From Chloroflexota bacterium (GTDB lineage: Bacteria > Chloroflexota > Dehalococcoidia > Lucifugimonadales > Lucifugimonadaceae), in assembly GCA_002717385.1 (NCBI GenBank), contig PBDR01000003.1, forward strand, positions 1 through 64,000: DNA of 64,000 nucleotides, written 5' to 3'. A program made the translations under genes and the position numbers. Positions 52,071 through 61,635 of the stretch are shown piece by piece. Position 1 is the stretch's first letter. Each line of letters starts with the position of its first letter. The notes beneath the pieces were generated by a model. It did no database searches. It worked only from the letters and a program-made list of their open reading frames with translations, and had not been told where the DNA came from.

Positions 52071-53867
52071 TTGTATAAAGATACTAATTGTGCTGATTTA
52101 GATAAAAATAGGATTGGAGAATCAGTTACTGTTGCTGGATGGGTTAGTCGTAGACGTGATCATGGTAATTTAATTTTTATTGATTTGAGAGATAGAAGTG
52201 GTTTAGTGCAGATTGTATTTAATCCAAAAACTTCGAAATCATCACATATTTTAGCAGAAAAATTACGTAATGAATGGGTTGTTCAGATTAGAGGTGATGT
52301 TGTACGTAGATTGGAAGGTGCTGAAAACCCTGAACTGAAAACAGGGGAAATTGAGATTAATGCGATTGATTTAAAAATTCTTAGTACTGCCGAAACTCCA
52401 CCTTTTGAAATTGAAAATGAAATTAATGTTGATGATTTAACACGTCTACAATATCGTTTCATAGATTTACGTAGACCGAAAATGCAAAAATTATTGAAAC
52501 TTAGACATGATGTAACACATGAGATATGGAATTATTTATCAAAGAAAGACTTTGTTCAAGTTGAAACACCTATTTTAATTAAAAGTACACCTGAAGGCGC
52601 AAGAGATTATGTAGTTCCAAGTAGATTGCACCCCGGGAAGTTTTATGCATTGCCTCAATCTCCTCAACAGTTAAAGCAAATTTTGATGGTATCAGGTATA
52701 GAAAAATATTTTCAAATAGCTCACTGTTTCAGAGACGAAGATTTAAGAGCTGATAGGCAACCAGAGCACACACAATTAGATTTAGAAATGTCGTTTGTTC
52801 ATCAGAATGATGTAATGGATTTGGTGGAAGATTTATTTTCTTCAATAGTTAAGAAAGTTCGCCCTGAAGTTAAGGTTACAGATCCTTTTTTACGTATTAC
52901 TTATGAAGAGGCTATTGAAAGATTTGGTAGTGATAAACCTGATACAAGATTTGGATTAGAGTTAAAAACAATATCTAACGTTGTTTCAAATTTAGGGATA
53001 AATGTTTTCGATAATACCCTAAAAAATGGAGGAATAATTAGATCTATAGTTTTACCCGGCTGTGGAGAATATGGCAGAAGTCAAACTGATGATTTAATAG
53101 AGCTTTCAAAAAAATCTGGTGGGAAAGGTTTAGTTTTTATAGGTTTAGACCATGAAATAAATTCTTTAGATGAGTTGAAAGAAGATCAATATCGGTCCCC
53201 GTTAAAAAAATTTTTATCCCCTAATACGGTAAAAAACATTTGTGATATAACAGAAGCAAACCCAGGGGATTTAGTGTTAATAGCTGCTGATCAATCAAAA
53301 GTTGTAAGTAACGTTTTATCTTCAATACGATCGTATATGGGGAAAAAATTAAATTTATATAAAGATAATGAATTTAATTTTGTTTGGGTTTATGATTTTC
53401 CTTTGTTTGAATGGGATGAATTAGAATCCAGATGGATACCAGCGCATCATGTTTTTTCCTCACCCAAGAATGAACATATCAAGTATTTAGAAAAAGAACC
53501 AGGAAAAATCAAAGCTGAACTTTATGATTTAGTTTGTAATGGATACGAACTTGGCTCTGGCAGTATTAGAATTCATGACAGAGATATTCAGACTCGTGTT
53601 TTTAATATTATTGGATATGAAAAAAAAGATATAAATGAAAGATTTGGGCATTTATTACGTGCATTTGATTTTGGTGCTCCACCCCATGGAGGCATGGGCT
53701 TAGGTTTAGATAGGTTAATAATGATTTTAGGTGGTCAGGATAATATTCGAGATGTAATTGCTTTCCCTAAAACCCAAACAGCTTCAGATCCTTTATTTGA
53801 TTCTCCTTCAGATATAGAGAAAGAACAACTAGATGAATTAAGTATTTTTCTAGATAATGAAGAATGA
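52071..53867 (+). CDS. aspS: Aspartyl-tRNA synthetase, bacterial type
   Basis: A 598-residue AspRS with the bacterial insertion (GAD) domain. The OB-fold anticodon domain has GWVSRRRDHGNLIFIDLRDR, motif 2 is HCFRDEDLRADRQPEHTQLD, and motif 3 is GLGLDRLIMILGG. In the anticodon-region loop it has His (RRRDHG) rather than the Leu of discriminating E. coli-type enzymes, suggesting non-discriminating activity that would make Asp-tRNA-Asn for amidation by GatCAB. TTG start. Eight nt after bioY. Confidence 0.95.
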   Translation: MYKDTNCADLDKNRIGESVTVAGWVSRRRDHGNLIFIDLRDRSGLVQIVFNPKTSKSSHILAEKLRNEWVVQIRGDVVRRLEGAENPELKTGEIEINAIDLKILSTAETPPFEIENEINVDDLTRLQYRFIDLRRPKMQKLLKLRHDVTHEIWNYLSKKDFVQVETPILIKSTPEGARDYVVPSRLHPGKFYALPQSPQQLKQILMVSGIEKYFQIAHCFRDEDLRADRQPEHTQLDLEMSFVHQNDVMDLVEDLFSSIVKKVRPEVKVTDPFLRITYEEAIERFGSDKPDTRFGLELKTISNVVSNLGINVFDNTLKNGGIIRSIVLPGCGEYGRSQTDDLIELSKKSGGKGLVFIGLDHEINSLDELKEDQYRSPLKKFLSPNTVKNICDITEANPGDLVLIAADQSKVVSNVLSSIRSYMGKKLNLYKDNEFNFVWVYDFPLFEWDELESRWIPAHHVFSSPKNEHIKYLEKEPGKIKAELYDLVCNGYELGSGSIRIHDRDIQTRVFNIIGYEKKDINERFGHLLRAFDFGAPPHGGMGLGLDRLIMILGGQDNIRDVIAFPKTQTASDPLFDSPSDIEKEQLDELSIFLDNEE

Positions 53868-53983
53868 TTATTTATATCAAATTATTTGCCGTAAGTCATC
53901 TGAAATAACATTTTAGTTTTTACTAGGTTAGAATTTAAAGTAATTGAATTATTTTAAATTTTTAGGGAAGATGTAAGAAAACT

Positions 53984-55309
53984 TTGAAAACCAAAATAGA
54001 AGAATCAGAAAATAGAGAGAAAATTTTGCATATTGAAGTTGATAATGAATCTTTAAATAAACATTTATCTTCTGCTAATAGGAAAGTTGCGAATCGAGTA
54101 AATATTCCTGGATTTAGGAAAGGTAAAGCTCCTGTAAGTGTTGTAGAAAATTTTGTAGGACGTGATTATTTGGTCAATGAAGCACTTGAAAGTCTTATTC
54201 CAGACGTTGTCAATTCAACTATTAAAGAAAATGAAATTGATGCTTTTACAACTCCGAGAGTTACTGTAACTGATAGAAATCCCGTAAAGCTAGATGCCAC
54301 AGTTGCATTAAAACCATCAATTGTTATTTCAGATTATTCAGACCTGATTTTTGATGATCCTGTAGAGAAGATAACAAAAAAGAAAATCAATGAATCATTG
54401 AATCAGATATTAGAATCTCAGGCCATTTGGCAACCAGTCAACCGATCTATTATTGATGGAGATTTGGTAATCATTGATTGTGTTGGTAGAGTACAGGATA
54501 AAGAATTTACTAATATTAAATCCACAGAAATGATTGTATCTAAAGATAACCAAAACCCTTTTCCTGATTTTTTTAATAAAATTATTGGACTAAAAGAGAA
54601 TCAAGAAAAAAAATTTTCAATTTTATTACCTGAAAATTTTGATAATCAAGAATTACAAAATAAAGAAGCAGATTTTGTTGTGAAAATCAATGGTATTAAA
54701 CAAAAAGAAATTCCTGAACTTAACGATGAATTTGCCAAATCTTTAGGTGAGAAAGAAATTCAGAATGTAGAGAGTTTAAGCAAAAGAATAAAGATTAATT
54801 TAGAAAAAAAATCAAAGGATGAATTAAAGAAAACTTTGGAAGAAAAAACTATTGATGCTTTATTAGAAAAATCAAAATTTGTAATTTCTCCAATAATTAT
54901 AGAAAATGAAACTGAATATATCGTTGATAATCAACGTAAATCATTAGAAGCATATAAACTTGATTTTGATCAATATTTAGAAAGGTTGGGTCAAACAAAG
55001 GAAGATTTTTTGAGTAAAGCAAAGGAAACTGCTGAGAATAGAATTAAAAGATCTATTTTGGTTGATAAATTATCTGAACTTGAAGTAGTGGAAATTTCCG
55101 ATGAAACAATCGAAAAAGAATTAGAAATTATACTAAAAAATGACCCTAAAATTTCTCGGAAAGATAATCTGGATATCCATAGGAATAATATTAAATTAAT
55201 GTTATCTAGACAAGAAGCTTTAAATGCAATAATTCAGAGATCTCATCACCCAAAGAAAAAAAACAATACCAAAACAAAATCAAAAAAGGAAGAAAAAAAA
55301 ATTGAGTAA
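53984..55309 (+). CDS. tig: Trigger factor
   Basis: A 441-residue ribosome-bound chaperone. The ribosome-binding signature is in [11 protein letters not shown]; the PPIase domain follows (about 150-240, [17 protein letters not shown]), then the long helical C-domain. The C-terminus is very basic ([16 protein letters not shown]). TTG start; an AUG-UAA start-stop pair lies between the upstream AGGGAAG and the TTG. It overlaps clpP by 8 nt. Confidence 0.94.
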   Translation: MKTKIEESENREKILHIEVDNESLNKHLSSANRKVANRVNIPGFRKGKAPVSVVENFVGRDYLVNEALESLIPDVVNSTIKENEIDAFTTPRVTVTDRNPVKLDATVALKPSIVISDYSDLIFDDPVEKITKKKINESLNQILESQAIWQPVNRSIIDGDLVIIDCVGRVQDKEFTNIKSTEMIVSKDNQNPFPDFFNKIIGLKENQEKKFSILLPENFDNQELQNKEADFVVKINGIKQKEIPELNDEFAKSLGEKEIQNVESLSKRIKINLEKKSKDELKKTLEEKTIDALLEKSKFVISPIIIENETEYIVDNQRKSLEAYKLDFDQYLERLGQTKEDFLSKAKETAENRIKRSILVDKLSELEVVEISDETIEKELEIILKNDPKISRKDNLDIHRNNIKLMLSRQEALNAIIQRSHHPKKKNNTKTKSKKEEKKIE

Positions 55310-55928
55310 TCTTAATAATAATTTCATAAATAATAATCCCATTGATCTAGTGCCAATGGTTATAGAAACAGGAGTCAGAGGAGAACGAGCTTATGATATA
55401 TATTCCTTATTACTTAAGGAGCGAATAGTTTTTTTGGGTACTCCTATTAATTCTCAAATAGCTAATTTGATTGTTGCTCAAATTTTATATTTGGCCAGAG
55501 AGGATTCCACAAAGGATATAAATTTATATATTAATTCTCCTGGAGGAGAAGTTTATTCTGGGATGGCAATTTATGACACAATTCAATATGTACCTTGTGA
55601 TGTTGCCACATTTTCTGTGGGTTTATGTGCAAGTATGGGAACGGTTTTATTGACATCTGGAACAAAAGGAAAACGTTATGCTATGCCCAATTCTACTATC
55701 CATATGCATCAACCATTAAGTGGTACACAAGGTCAGGCTTCAGATATAGAAATTCACGCCAGAGAGACGTTAAGAATACAAGATAGATTGAGACAAATAA
55801 TATCTGACCATACAGGGCAATCGTACGAAAAAATTGCAAAAGACTCTGATAGAGATTTTTGGTTAAATGCTGAACAAGCAGCTGAATATGGTTTGGTAGA
55901 TGAAGTTTTATCACCTGAATCTAAATGA
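55302..55928 (+). CDS. clpP: ATP-dependent Clp protease proteolytic subunit
   Basis: A 208-residue ClpP. Ser in [14 protein letters not shown], His in [10 protein letters not shown] and Asp in the following [20 protein letters not shown] form the catalytic triad. The N-terminal extension of about 10 residues, rich in Asn ([13 protein letters not shown]), may be a propeptide. TTG start, overlapping the tig end; clpX follows 18 nt later. The tig-clpP-clpX order is conserved. Confidence 0.97.
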   Translation: MSNLNNNFINNNPIDLVPMVIETGVRGERAYDIYSLLLKERIVFLGTPINSQIANLIVAQILYLAREDSTKDINLYINSPGGEVYSGMAIYDTIQYVPCDVATFSVGLCASMGTVLLTSGTKGKRYAMPNSTIHMHQPLSGTQGQASDIEIHARETLRIQDRLRQIISDHTGQSYEKIAKDSDRDFWLNAEQAAEYGLVDEVLSPESK

Positions 55929-55946
55929 AAGTTCCAAAAATTAGAA

Positions 55947-57218
55947 ATGAGTAATGAAGTAAATTTTTGTTCTTTTTGTGGGAAAGACCAAAATTCTGTA
56001 TCTAATATTATTGCCGGTCCTCCAGACCTCTTTATTTGCTCTGAATGTGTTTCTAATTGTCAGAGTATAATTTCTCAATTAGAGAAAGATAAAAAAATTA
56101 GCCTTATAGTTCCTACACCTAAGGAAATTTTATCTAAATTGGATGAATACATAATAGGTCATCAAAGAGCTAAGCGGTCAATTTCAGTTGGAGTATACAA
56201 TCATTATAAACGTAATTCCTTTAATTTATTACCTAATCAAAATGATGTTGAGATTCAAAAAACTAACATAATGTTGGTTGGTCCTACTGGTACAGGGAAA
56301 ACATATTTCGCACAAATTTTAGCTAAAATATTGAATGTTCCTTTTGCTATAGTGGACGCAACATCGTTAACTGAAGCGGGTTATGTTGGTGAAGATGTCG
56401 AAAATATATTACTTAGATTATTACAAAATTCAAACTTTGATATATCTTATGCACAGCAAGGGATAATATATATTGATGAGATAGATAAAATTGCTAGAAA
56501 ATCATCTAATCCTTCAATTACTCGTGATGTTTCAGGGGAAGGTGTACAGCAATCACTTTTAAAGATTCTAGAGGGTTCAATAGTTAATGTTCCTCCTCAA
56601 GGTGGACGTAAACATCCTCATCAAGAATATATTAAAATTGATACTTCAAATATTCTTTTCATTTTAGGTGGAGCTTTTGAAGGTATAGACGAAACAATTA
56701 ATAAAAGGAAGCAAAAAAATATTTCGACTTTAGGATTTTCATCAAATGACATTAATGATTCAGACTTAAAAACTGATTTTTCTCAAGTTGAACCATTAGA
56801 TTTATTAAAATATGGTTTTATACCTGAATTTATAGGACGAATTCCTTTGGTTGTAGGGTTATCAGATTTGTCTAAAGATGAATTGTTACGTGTTGTAAAA
56901 GAACCAAAAAATTCATTAGTTAAACAGTATTGTCACTTATTTGAAATGGATGATGTTTTTTTACACTTTGATAATAATGTTCTTGAAAAAATTGTAGAAA
57001 TATCTATGAATAGAAAATCAGGAGCAAGGGGGCTAAAAGCAGTTTTTGAAGAAATTTTAATTGACGTTATGTTTGAAATTCCTTCAAACAAGAGAATTAA
57101 AAAATGTATTATTAATTTGGATTGTTTAATACATAATAAATCACCGATACTTTTGGATGCAGATGAGAAAAAAATAGATATTGATTTAAATTATAATAAT
57201 CCAAATTTAGCAGCTTAA
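55947..57218 (+). CDS. clpX: ATP-dependent Clp protease ATP-binding subunit ClpX
   Basis: A 423-residue AAA+ unfoldase. The N-terminal zinc-binding domain is CSFCGKD and CSECVSNC; Walker A is [12 protein letters not shown], the pore loop VGEDVEN, Walker [13 protein letters not shown], and the C-terminal domain has [16 protein letters not shown]. The pore tyrosine (GYVGEDV) is intact. It works with ClpP. Its stop is 32 nt from the convergent formyltransferase gene. Confidence 0.97.
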   Translation: MSNEVNFCSFCGKDQNSVSNIIAGPPDLFICSECVSNCQSIISQLEKDKKISLIVPTPKEILSKLDEYIIGHQRAKRSISVGVYNHYKRNSFNLLPNQNDVEIQKTNIMLVGPTGTGKTYFAQILAKILNVPFAIVDATSLTEAGYVGEDVENILLRLLQNSNFDISYAQQGIIYIDEIDKIARKSSNPSITRDVSGEGVQQSLLKILEGSIVNVPPQGGRKHPHQEYIKIDTSNILFILGGAFEGIDETINKRKQKNISTLGFSSNDINDSDLKTDFSQVEPLDLLKYGFIPEFIGRIPLVVGLSDLSKDELLRVVKEPKNSLVKQYCHLFEMDDVFLHFDNNVLEKIVEISMNRKSGARGLKAVFEEILIDVMFEIPSNKRIKKCIINLDCLIHNKSPILLDADEKKIDIDLNYNNPNLAA

Positions 57219-57250
57219 TATTTAGGTTAATCTAAACCCGATAAATTTTA

Positions 57251-58033
57251 TCAAGGATTTAATAATATATTTTGCTCTATTGATTTTGTTAAATTTATAG
57301 GTGTCGTTGGGTTTTCTAAAGAAATTTTCCCTGATCCTATTGCCTTTAAAGTTTCAATCATTAAAGGTCTTTCTCTAATCAATCCATCCGCGCGAATTTT
57401 TTGAAAAAGTGGTAGTTTTTCTCCAATTATTTTGAGGATTTTTTCACGTGTGTACAGGTTTTTTTCTGACCATAAATCTTTGTAATTTTTATTTTTAACA
57501 GAAAATTTACAGAAACTAATTACTGGTCCTTCATCTACTTTTTTAGTAGAGATATGTATCATTGCTCCAGTGTGATTTTTATTTGAAAATATAACATCCC
57601 AAATTGCCTGTTGCCACATACCTATAGTTTCTCCTGGAAGTGCAGGATGTAAATTAATAGTTTTATAATAAGAACATAAGATTGGTGCAATTAACATGTA
57701 TCCTGCATGTACTGAAAAATCAACATGAAAGTTTCTAAGTTTCGAAATTACTTTATTGTCATAATCATTTCTTAAATTTTTCCAAGGAAGATTGTTATTG
57801 TTTTCTCTGAATTTTTTTGAAGAAAAAGTAATAAGAGGAATGTTTTTACTTTTAACTAAAGATATAAATGAATCTGTTTTTTTTGATTGCCCGAAGTCTC
57901 TATTGACAAAAACAAATCTAATTTCAGCTTTCAGTTCCCTATCTTCAATTGCTTTTATGGTTTCATTAAAAAGACCATAAGATCCTTCACCTTTTGCACT
58001 GGTGAACCATCCTATTTTTAAAAAAGAGCTCAT
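57251..58033 (-). CDS. Formyltransferase-fold protein (GART-like)
   Basis: A 260-residue protein of the PurN/Fmt formyltransferase fold. INLHPALPGE has the catalytic Asn and His, and KKVDEGPVISF the catalytic Asp. The N-terminus (IGWFTSAKGEGSYGLFNETI) differs from PurN's GSGSN loop. It could be a phosphoribosylglycinamide formyltransferase or a related formyltransferase of another pathway; I cannot decide. It is last in the minus-strand xseA-xseB operon. Confidence 0.75.
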   Translation of the reverse strand: MSSFLKIGWFTSAKGEGSYGLFNETIKAIEDRELKAEIRFVFVNRDFGQSKKTDSFISLVKSKNIPLITFSSKKFRENNNNLPWKNLRNDYDNKVISKLRNFHVDFSVHAGYMLIAPILCSYYKTINLHPALPGETIGMWQQAIWDVIFSNKNHTGAMIHISTKKVDEGPVISFCKFSVKNKNYKDLWSEKNLYTREKILKIIGEKLPLFQKIRADGLIRERPLMIETLKAIGSGKISLENPTTPINLTKSIEQNILLNP

Positions 58034-58044
58034 TACGGTTCACC

Positions 58045-58272
58045 TTAAAATTCATTTTTATGAATTTCCGAAATATTTGAAAATTCTGAATTGATTTCTT
58101 TGATTTTTAAATTAGCCTTATCTAGAATATATTCACACTTTTTAGCTAATTTTGCACCATCTTCAAATAATTTTATTGATTCATCAAGACTGATATTTTG
58201 GGACTCTAATTTTCGGAGAATTTTTTCGAGTTCCTCAAAATAAAATTCAAAATTTTCATTAGTATTTTTCAT
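58045..58272 (-). CDS. xseB: Exonuclease VII small subunit
   Basis: A 75-residue helical protein with the XseB pattern FEELEKILRKLESQNISLDESIKLFEDG and CEYIL, packing on XseA. Its ATG overlaps the xseA stop by 4 nt (ATGA), so the two subunits are coupled. About 12 nt separates it from the formyltransferase gene. Confidence 0.93.
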   Translation of the reverse strand: MKNTNENFEFYFEELEKILRKLESQNISLDESIKLFEDGAKLAKKCEYILDKANLKIKEINSEFSNISEIHKNEF

Positions 58273-59495
58273 TTATTTTTTAGATTAATCACTTTCGTCA
58301 CAGCTTTACCATCTATATATGAAATAGTGATATCTTCTCCTTGTTTGATATCCTTAATAGACTTAATTATTTTACGTTTAGAGTTTGTCGTTTGTACAAG
58401 ACCTCTAGCCATATTATCAGATGGGTTTAAAAATTTAAGTGAATTATTCAATATTTTAAATTCTTGGGTTTTAAATTTTGTTTTGGCGACAATATTTTTT
58501 TGTAAGTTTTCTATCAGGAAGTTATTTTTTTGCTTATATAGGGTTAAATTGGGTGCATTAGTTAAAAGTCTATCTAGGCTATTCTCATAAAATCTTACTT
58601 GTGTTAGTATTTTTTCATTAATTAGTTTCGTTAGATTTTTTTTTAAACTTTTTATATCTTTGATTAGTTCTACAGATGAAGGTACAGAAATTTCTGCAGC
58701 TGCGGATGGGGTTGGCGCTCGTAAATCTGCTACAAAATCGCTTATTGTATAATCTGACTCATGACCGACAGCACTAATAATTGGGATCTTTGAAGAGAAG
58801 ATTATTCTTGCTAAATTTTCATCATTAAACGTTTTAAAATCATCGATGTTTCCTCCACCTCTTGCGAGGATAATTATGTCGAAATTTATTTTATTTGCTT
58901 TTTTAATTGCCTCAGAAACTTCTTTTGATGAATTTAATCCTTGGACAGATACAGGGATTAGAGATAGATCTACTATCGGATACCTTCTTGAAATAATATT
59001 AGTAATATCTTTAATTACTGCTCCATGTTTAGATGTGATCACGCAGATTGTTTTTGGAAATTTTGGGATAGATCGTTTTCTATTTTCATCAAAAAGTCCT
59101 TCATTTGCCAACCTTTTTTTTAGTTCATTAAATTCTTTTTGTATATCTCCTCTACCTGAGGTTTGTATATTATTTACATATAGTTGTAATAATCCAGTTT
59201 GTAAATATGTAGAGATTTTCCCAGAGCAAATAACTAGATTGCCATTTTGTATCTGTTGACTACCATTATGTAAATCTGAATTCCACATCACGCATGGGAT
59301 AGATGAAGATTGATCAATTAAATTAAAAAAATAATGTTTTTTTTGGGTAATTCTTGCATTAGTTATTTCTCCTATAACTTTTATATCGTTAAGAGCTTGT
59401 TCGTAATCGAGAATAGACTTAATTAGATAATTAAGTTCTGACACTGTAATTGACTTATGATGTCCGTTATTATTTTTCTGTACGAACTGATCCAA
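58269..59495 (-). CDS. xseA: Exonuclease VII large subunit
   Basis: A 408-residue XseA: an N-terminal OB-fold (VIGEITNARITQKKHYFFNL), the catalytic domain (KTICVITSKHGAVIKDI, ARGGGNIDDF, ISAVGHESDYTISDFVADLRAPTPSAAAE), then a coiled coil. It degrades single-stranded DNA with XseB. TTG start. It follows efp by 2 nt. Confidence 0.95.
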   Translation of the reverse strand: MDQFVQKNNNGHHKSITVSELNYLIKSILDYEQALNDIKVIGEITNARITQKKHYFFNLIDQSSSIPCVMWNSDLHNGSQQIQNGNLVICSGKISTYLQTGLLQLYVNNIQTSGRGDIQKEFNELKKRLANEGLFDENRKRSIPKFPKTICVITSKHGAVIKDITNIISRRYPIVDLSLIPVSVQGLNSSKEVSEAIKKANKINFDIIILARGGGNIDDFKTFNDENLARIIFSSKIPIISAVGHESDYTISDFVADLRAPTPSAAAEISVPSSVELIKDIKSLKKNLTKLINEKILTQVRFYENSLDRLLTNAPNLTLYKQKNNFLIENLQKNIVAKTKFKTQEFKILNNSLKFLNPSDNMARGLVQTTNSKRKIIKSIKDIKQGEDITISYIDGKAVTKVINLKNK

Positions 59496-59497
59496 AT

Positions 59498-60061
59498 TTA
59501 ATCTGCTCTACCTGTATATTCTCCAGTAGTTGTATTTATATTTATAAAATCATTTTCTTCAATAAACAATGGTACGTTTACGGTGAATCCGGTATTTGTT
59601 GTAGCCGGCTTTGTTGCACTGCTTTGAGTATCACCCTTAATACCAATTTCTGTGTGAGTAATTTGTAGTTTTACTGATGGAGGAAGTTCCACCATTATTG
59701 GAGATCCCTTGTACATTAACATATCTATGGAATCACCTTCAGAAAAAAAATTAATAGAGTCCTTTAATAAATCTTTATTAGCTGAGAATTGTTCAAATGA
59801 TTCATTATCCATAAAATAAAATAAATCATTGTCAGAATATATATATTGAGAAGATCTAATTTCAGTTTCAGCTAAAGTTAATTTCTGATTACCAGCTAAT
59901 TTACGTTCATAAACATTTCCAGTTGATATTTGTCGGACTTTTAAGGTTAGTGTTGGAGGTGCTTTTGGAGCTTGTCTGTGCTGCCAGTCTAAAATTTGAT
60001 ATACCTCATTATCTAAAAGTATTGTCATATTTCTTTTTATTTCCCCTGAAGATATTGTCAA
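59498..60061 (-). CDS. efp: Elongation factor P, divergent tip loop
   Basis: A 187-residue three-domain EF-P that relieves ribosome stalling at polyproline. The N-domain reads MTILLDNEVYQILDWQH; OB domains follow. The usual tip loop HVKPGKGAAF aligns without gaps to HRQAPKAPPTL, so the Lys that is post-translationally modified in many bacteria is kept, but both flanking Gly residues become Pro and Ala. TTG start. It lies 24 nt after pepP and near aroQ, an aroQ-pepP-efp cluster found in many bacteria. Confidence 0.92.
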   Translation of the reverse strand: MTISSGEIKRNMTILLDNEVYQILDWQHRQAPKAPPTLTLKVRQISTGNVYERKLAGNQKLTLAETEIRSSQYIYSDNDLFYFMDNESFEQFSANKDLLKDSINFFSEGDSIDMLMYKGSPIMVELPPSVKLQITHTEIGIKGDTQSSATKPATTNTGFTVNVPLFIEENDFININTTTGEYTGRAD

Positions 60062-60085
60062 AACTTTTAAACCTCTAAAAAATAT

Positions 60086-61165
60086 TTAGTATCTAATTTT
60101 TGTAGCATTACTCAAAATTTTTGGCTTACCATTTTTCATCACTACAATATCTTCTATTCTAACGCCTCCCCATCCTTCTATATATATACCTGGTTCTATA
60201 GTAAAGACCATTTCATCCTCAATTATATTTTGAGATTTATTGCCAAGAAACGGTAATTCATGTACTTCTAAACCTACTCCATGACCTAAACTGTGACCAA
60301 AACTTTCTTCATATCCTGCTTTATTAATTATACTTCTAGAAATGGCATCACAATCATTTCCTGTCATTCCTGACTCAATAAGTGCTATTGCCGTTTCTTG
60401 AGCGGCTAAAACTATTTCATATATTTTTCTAGTAAAGTTATCTGGTTTACCCAAAATAATTGTTCTAGTTAAATCAGAGCAATACCCTTTGTAGCGAGCT
60501 CCACAGTCAAACACAATTGTTTCACCTTTTTTGACCAAAGTTTCACTTGCTTTATGGTGAGGTCTTGCAGCATTTGGTCCTGATGCGACTATGGTATCGA
60601 ATGAAATTGCCTCTCCTCCCAATTCCCGAACTTTTTTTTCGAATTCCCAAGCTATGTTTTCTTCTGAATTTCCAGGGATTATATTTTCAGAAACTGCTTC
60701 AAATGCTTCATCACTTATTTGAATAGTTTTTTTTAAAATTGTTAATTCATTATGAGATTTTATTTCTCTTATATTAGATATTAGTCCTACTGTAGGTTCA
60801 AGAGAAATTTTTAATTTGCTTTGTTTTATTTGTTGTTTTATTTTTTCTAGAGAATTAACTGTTAAATCATCAGATTCAAAAGCGATAGAATTAATATCTA
60901 GAGTCTTAATATTTTCGGAGATCCAATTAGTAGGGTTTTGTATTCTAATTATCTCAAATCCAGTTGCCTGAAGAGCAGCCTGTTCTGTATATCTAAAATC
61001 TGTAAACAATAATGATCTATTGTTTGTAATTAACAAAAAACCAGCACTTCCTGTAAATCCAGACAAGTAACGTCTATTGTAGTTATTACTGATTAATATA
61101 GAGTTGTACCCTTTTTTATCAAGTAGTTCTCTGAGTTTCTTAATCCGATCTGGGAATTTTATCAT
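60086..61165 (-). CDS. pepP: Xaa-Pro aminopeptidase (M24B)
   Basis: A 359-residue pita-bread metallopeptidase. Metal ligands are in IVFDCGARYKGYCSDLTR (Asp, Asp), SFGHSLGHGVGLEVHE (His), and FTIEPGIYIEGWGGVRIEDIV (Glu, Glu). It removes N-terminal residues before proline. It lies 1 nt from aroQ and upstream of efp, a proline-related link that recurs across bacteria. Confidence 0.94.
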   Translation of the reverse strand: MIKFPDRIKKLRELLDKKGYNSILISNNYNRRYLSGFTGSAGFLLITNNRSLLFTDFRYTEQAALQATGFEIIRIQNPTNWISENIKTLDINSIAFESDDLTVNSLEKIKQQIKQSKLKISLEPTVGLISNIREIKSHNELTILKKTIQISDEAFEAVSENIIPGNSEENIAWEFEKKVRELGGEAISFDTIVASGPNAARPHHKASETLVKKGETIVFDCGARYKGYCSDLTRTIILGKPDNFTRKIYEIVLAAQETAIALIESGMTGNDCDAISRSIINKAGYEESFGHSLGHGVGLEVHELPFLGNKSQNIIEDEMVFTIEPGIYIEGWGGVRIEDIVVMKNGKPKILSNATKIRY

Positions 61166-61166
61166 T

Positions 61167-61610
61167 TTATTTTAGTTTTGAAAGATACTTAACTAAGTAA
61201 TCTAAAGCATACGAATATCCAAAATTTTCTAAACCACATATTTGTCCTAAGGCATTTGCTGAAAGGACACTTTTATGTCTGAAAATTTCTCTTGAATAAA
61301 TATTTGATATATGCACTTCTATATAAGGTAATTTTGAATCTAGTAATGCATCCAAAATGGAGTATCCTACTTGACTCAGCGCTCCTGCGTTAATTATTAC
61401 ACCATCAGAGCTTTTAGATTTTTTTTGAATGAAATCTACTATTTCTCCTTCATGGTTGGATTGAAAAGAGGTAATTTTTGTATTCAATTTATTGGATTTT
61501 TCTTTTAATTCTTTATTGATTTCATCCAAGGTTGTAGAACCATATTGTGATTCATCCCTATTACCTAAGTTATTTAAATTTGGACCATTAATTAATAATA
61601 TTGTTGTCAT
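61167..61610 (-). CDS. aroQ: Type II 3-dehydroquinate dehydratase
   Basis: A 147-residue type II dehydroquinase of the shikimate pathway. INGPNLNNLGNRDESQYGS holds the catalytic Arg and Tyr, FQSNHEGEIVDFIQ is typical, and EVHISNIYSREIFRHKS has His and the substrate-binding Arg residues. The NPGAxTHTS motif reads NAGALSQVG, with the substrate-binding His changed to Gln. It complements the aroG and aroH genes elsewhere in the window. Confidence 0.92.
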   Translation of the reverse strand: MTTILLINGPNLNNLGNRDESQYGSTTLDEINKELKEKSNKLNTKITSFQSNHEGEIVDFIQKKSKSSDGVIINAGALSQVGYSILDALLDSKLPYIEVHISNIYSREIFRHKSVLSANALGQICGLENFGYSYALDYLVKYLSKLK

Positions 61611-61635
61611 ATCATTTCCAATTATAATTTATTTG

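Noticed and set aside
53964-53986. AUG-UAA start-stop element ahead of the tig TTG
   Set aside because: The ribosome-binding site is only 2 nt from this ATG, and a six-base match in AT-rich sequence may be chance; noted in the tig entry only.
57221-57236. Hairpin TTTAG-GTTAAT-CTAAA as a terminator between clpX and the formyltransferase gene
   Set aside because: Only a 5-bp AT-rich stem and no T-tract on either side.
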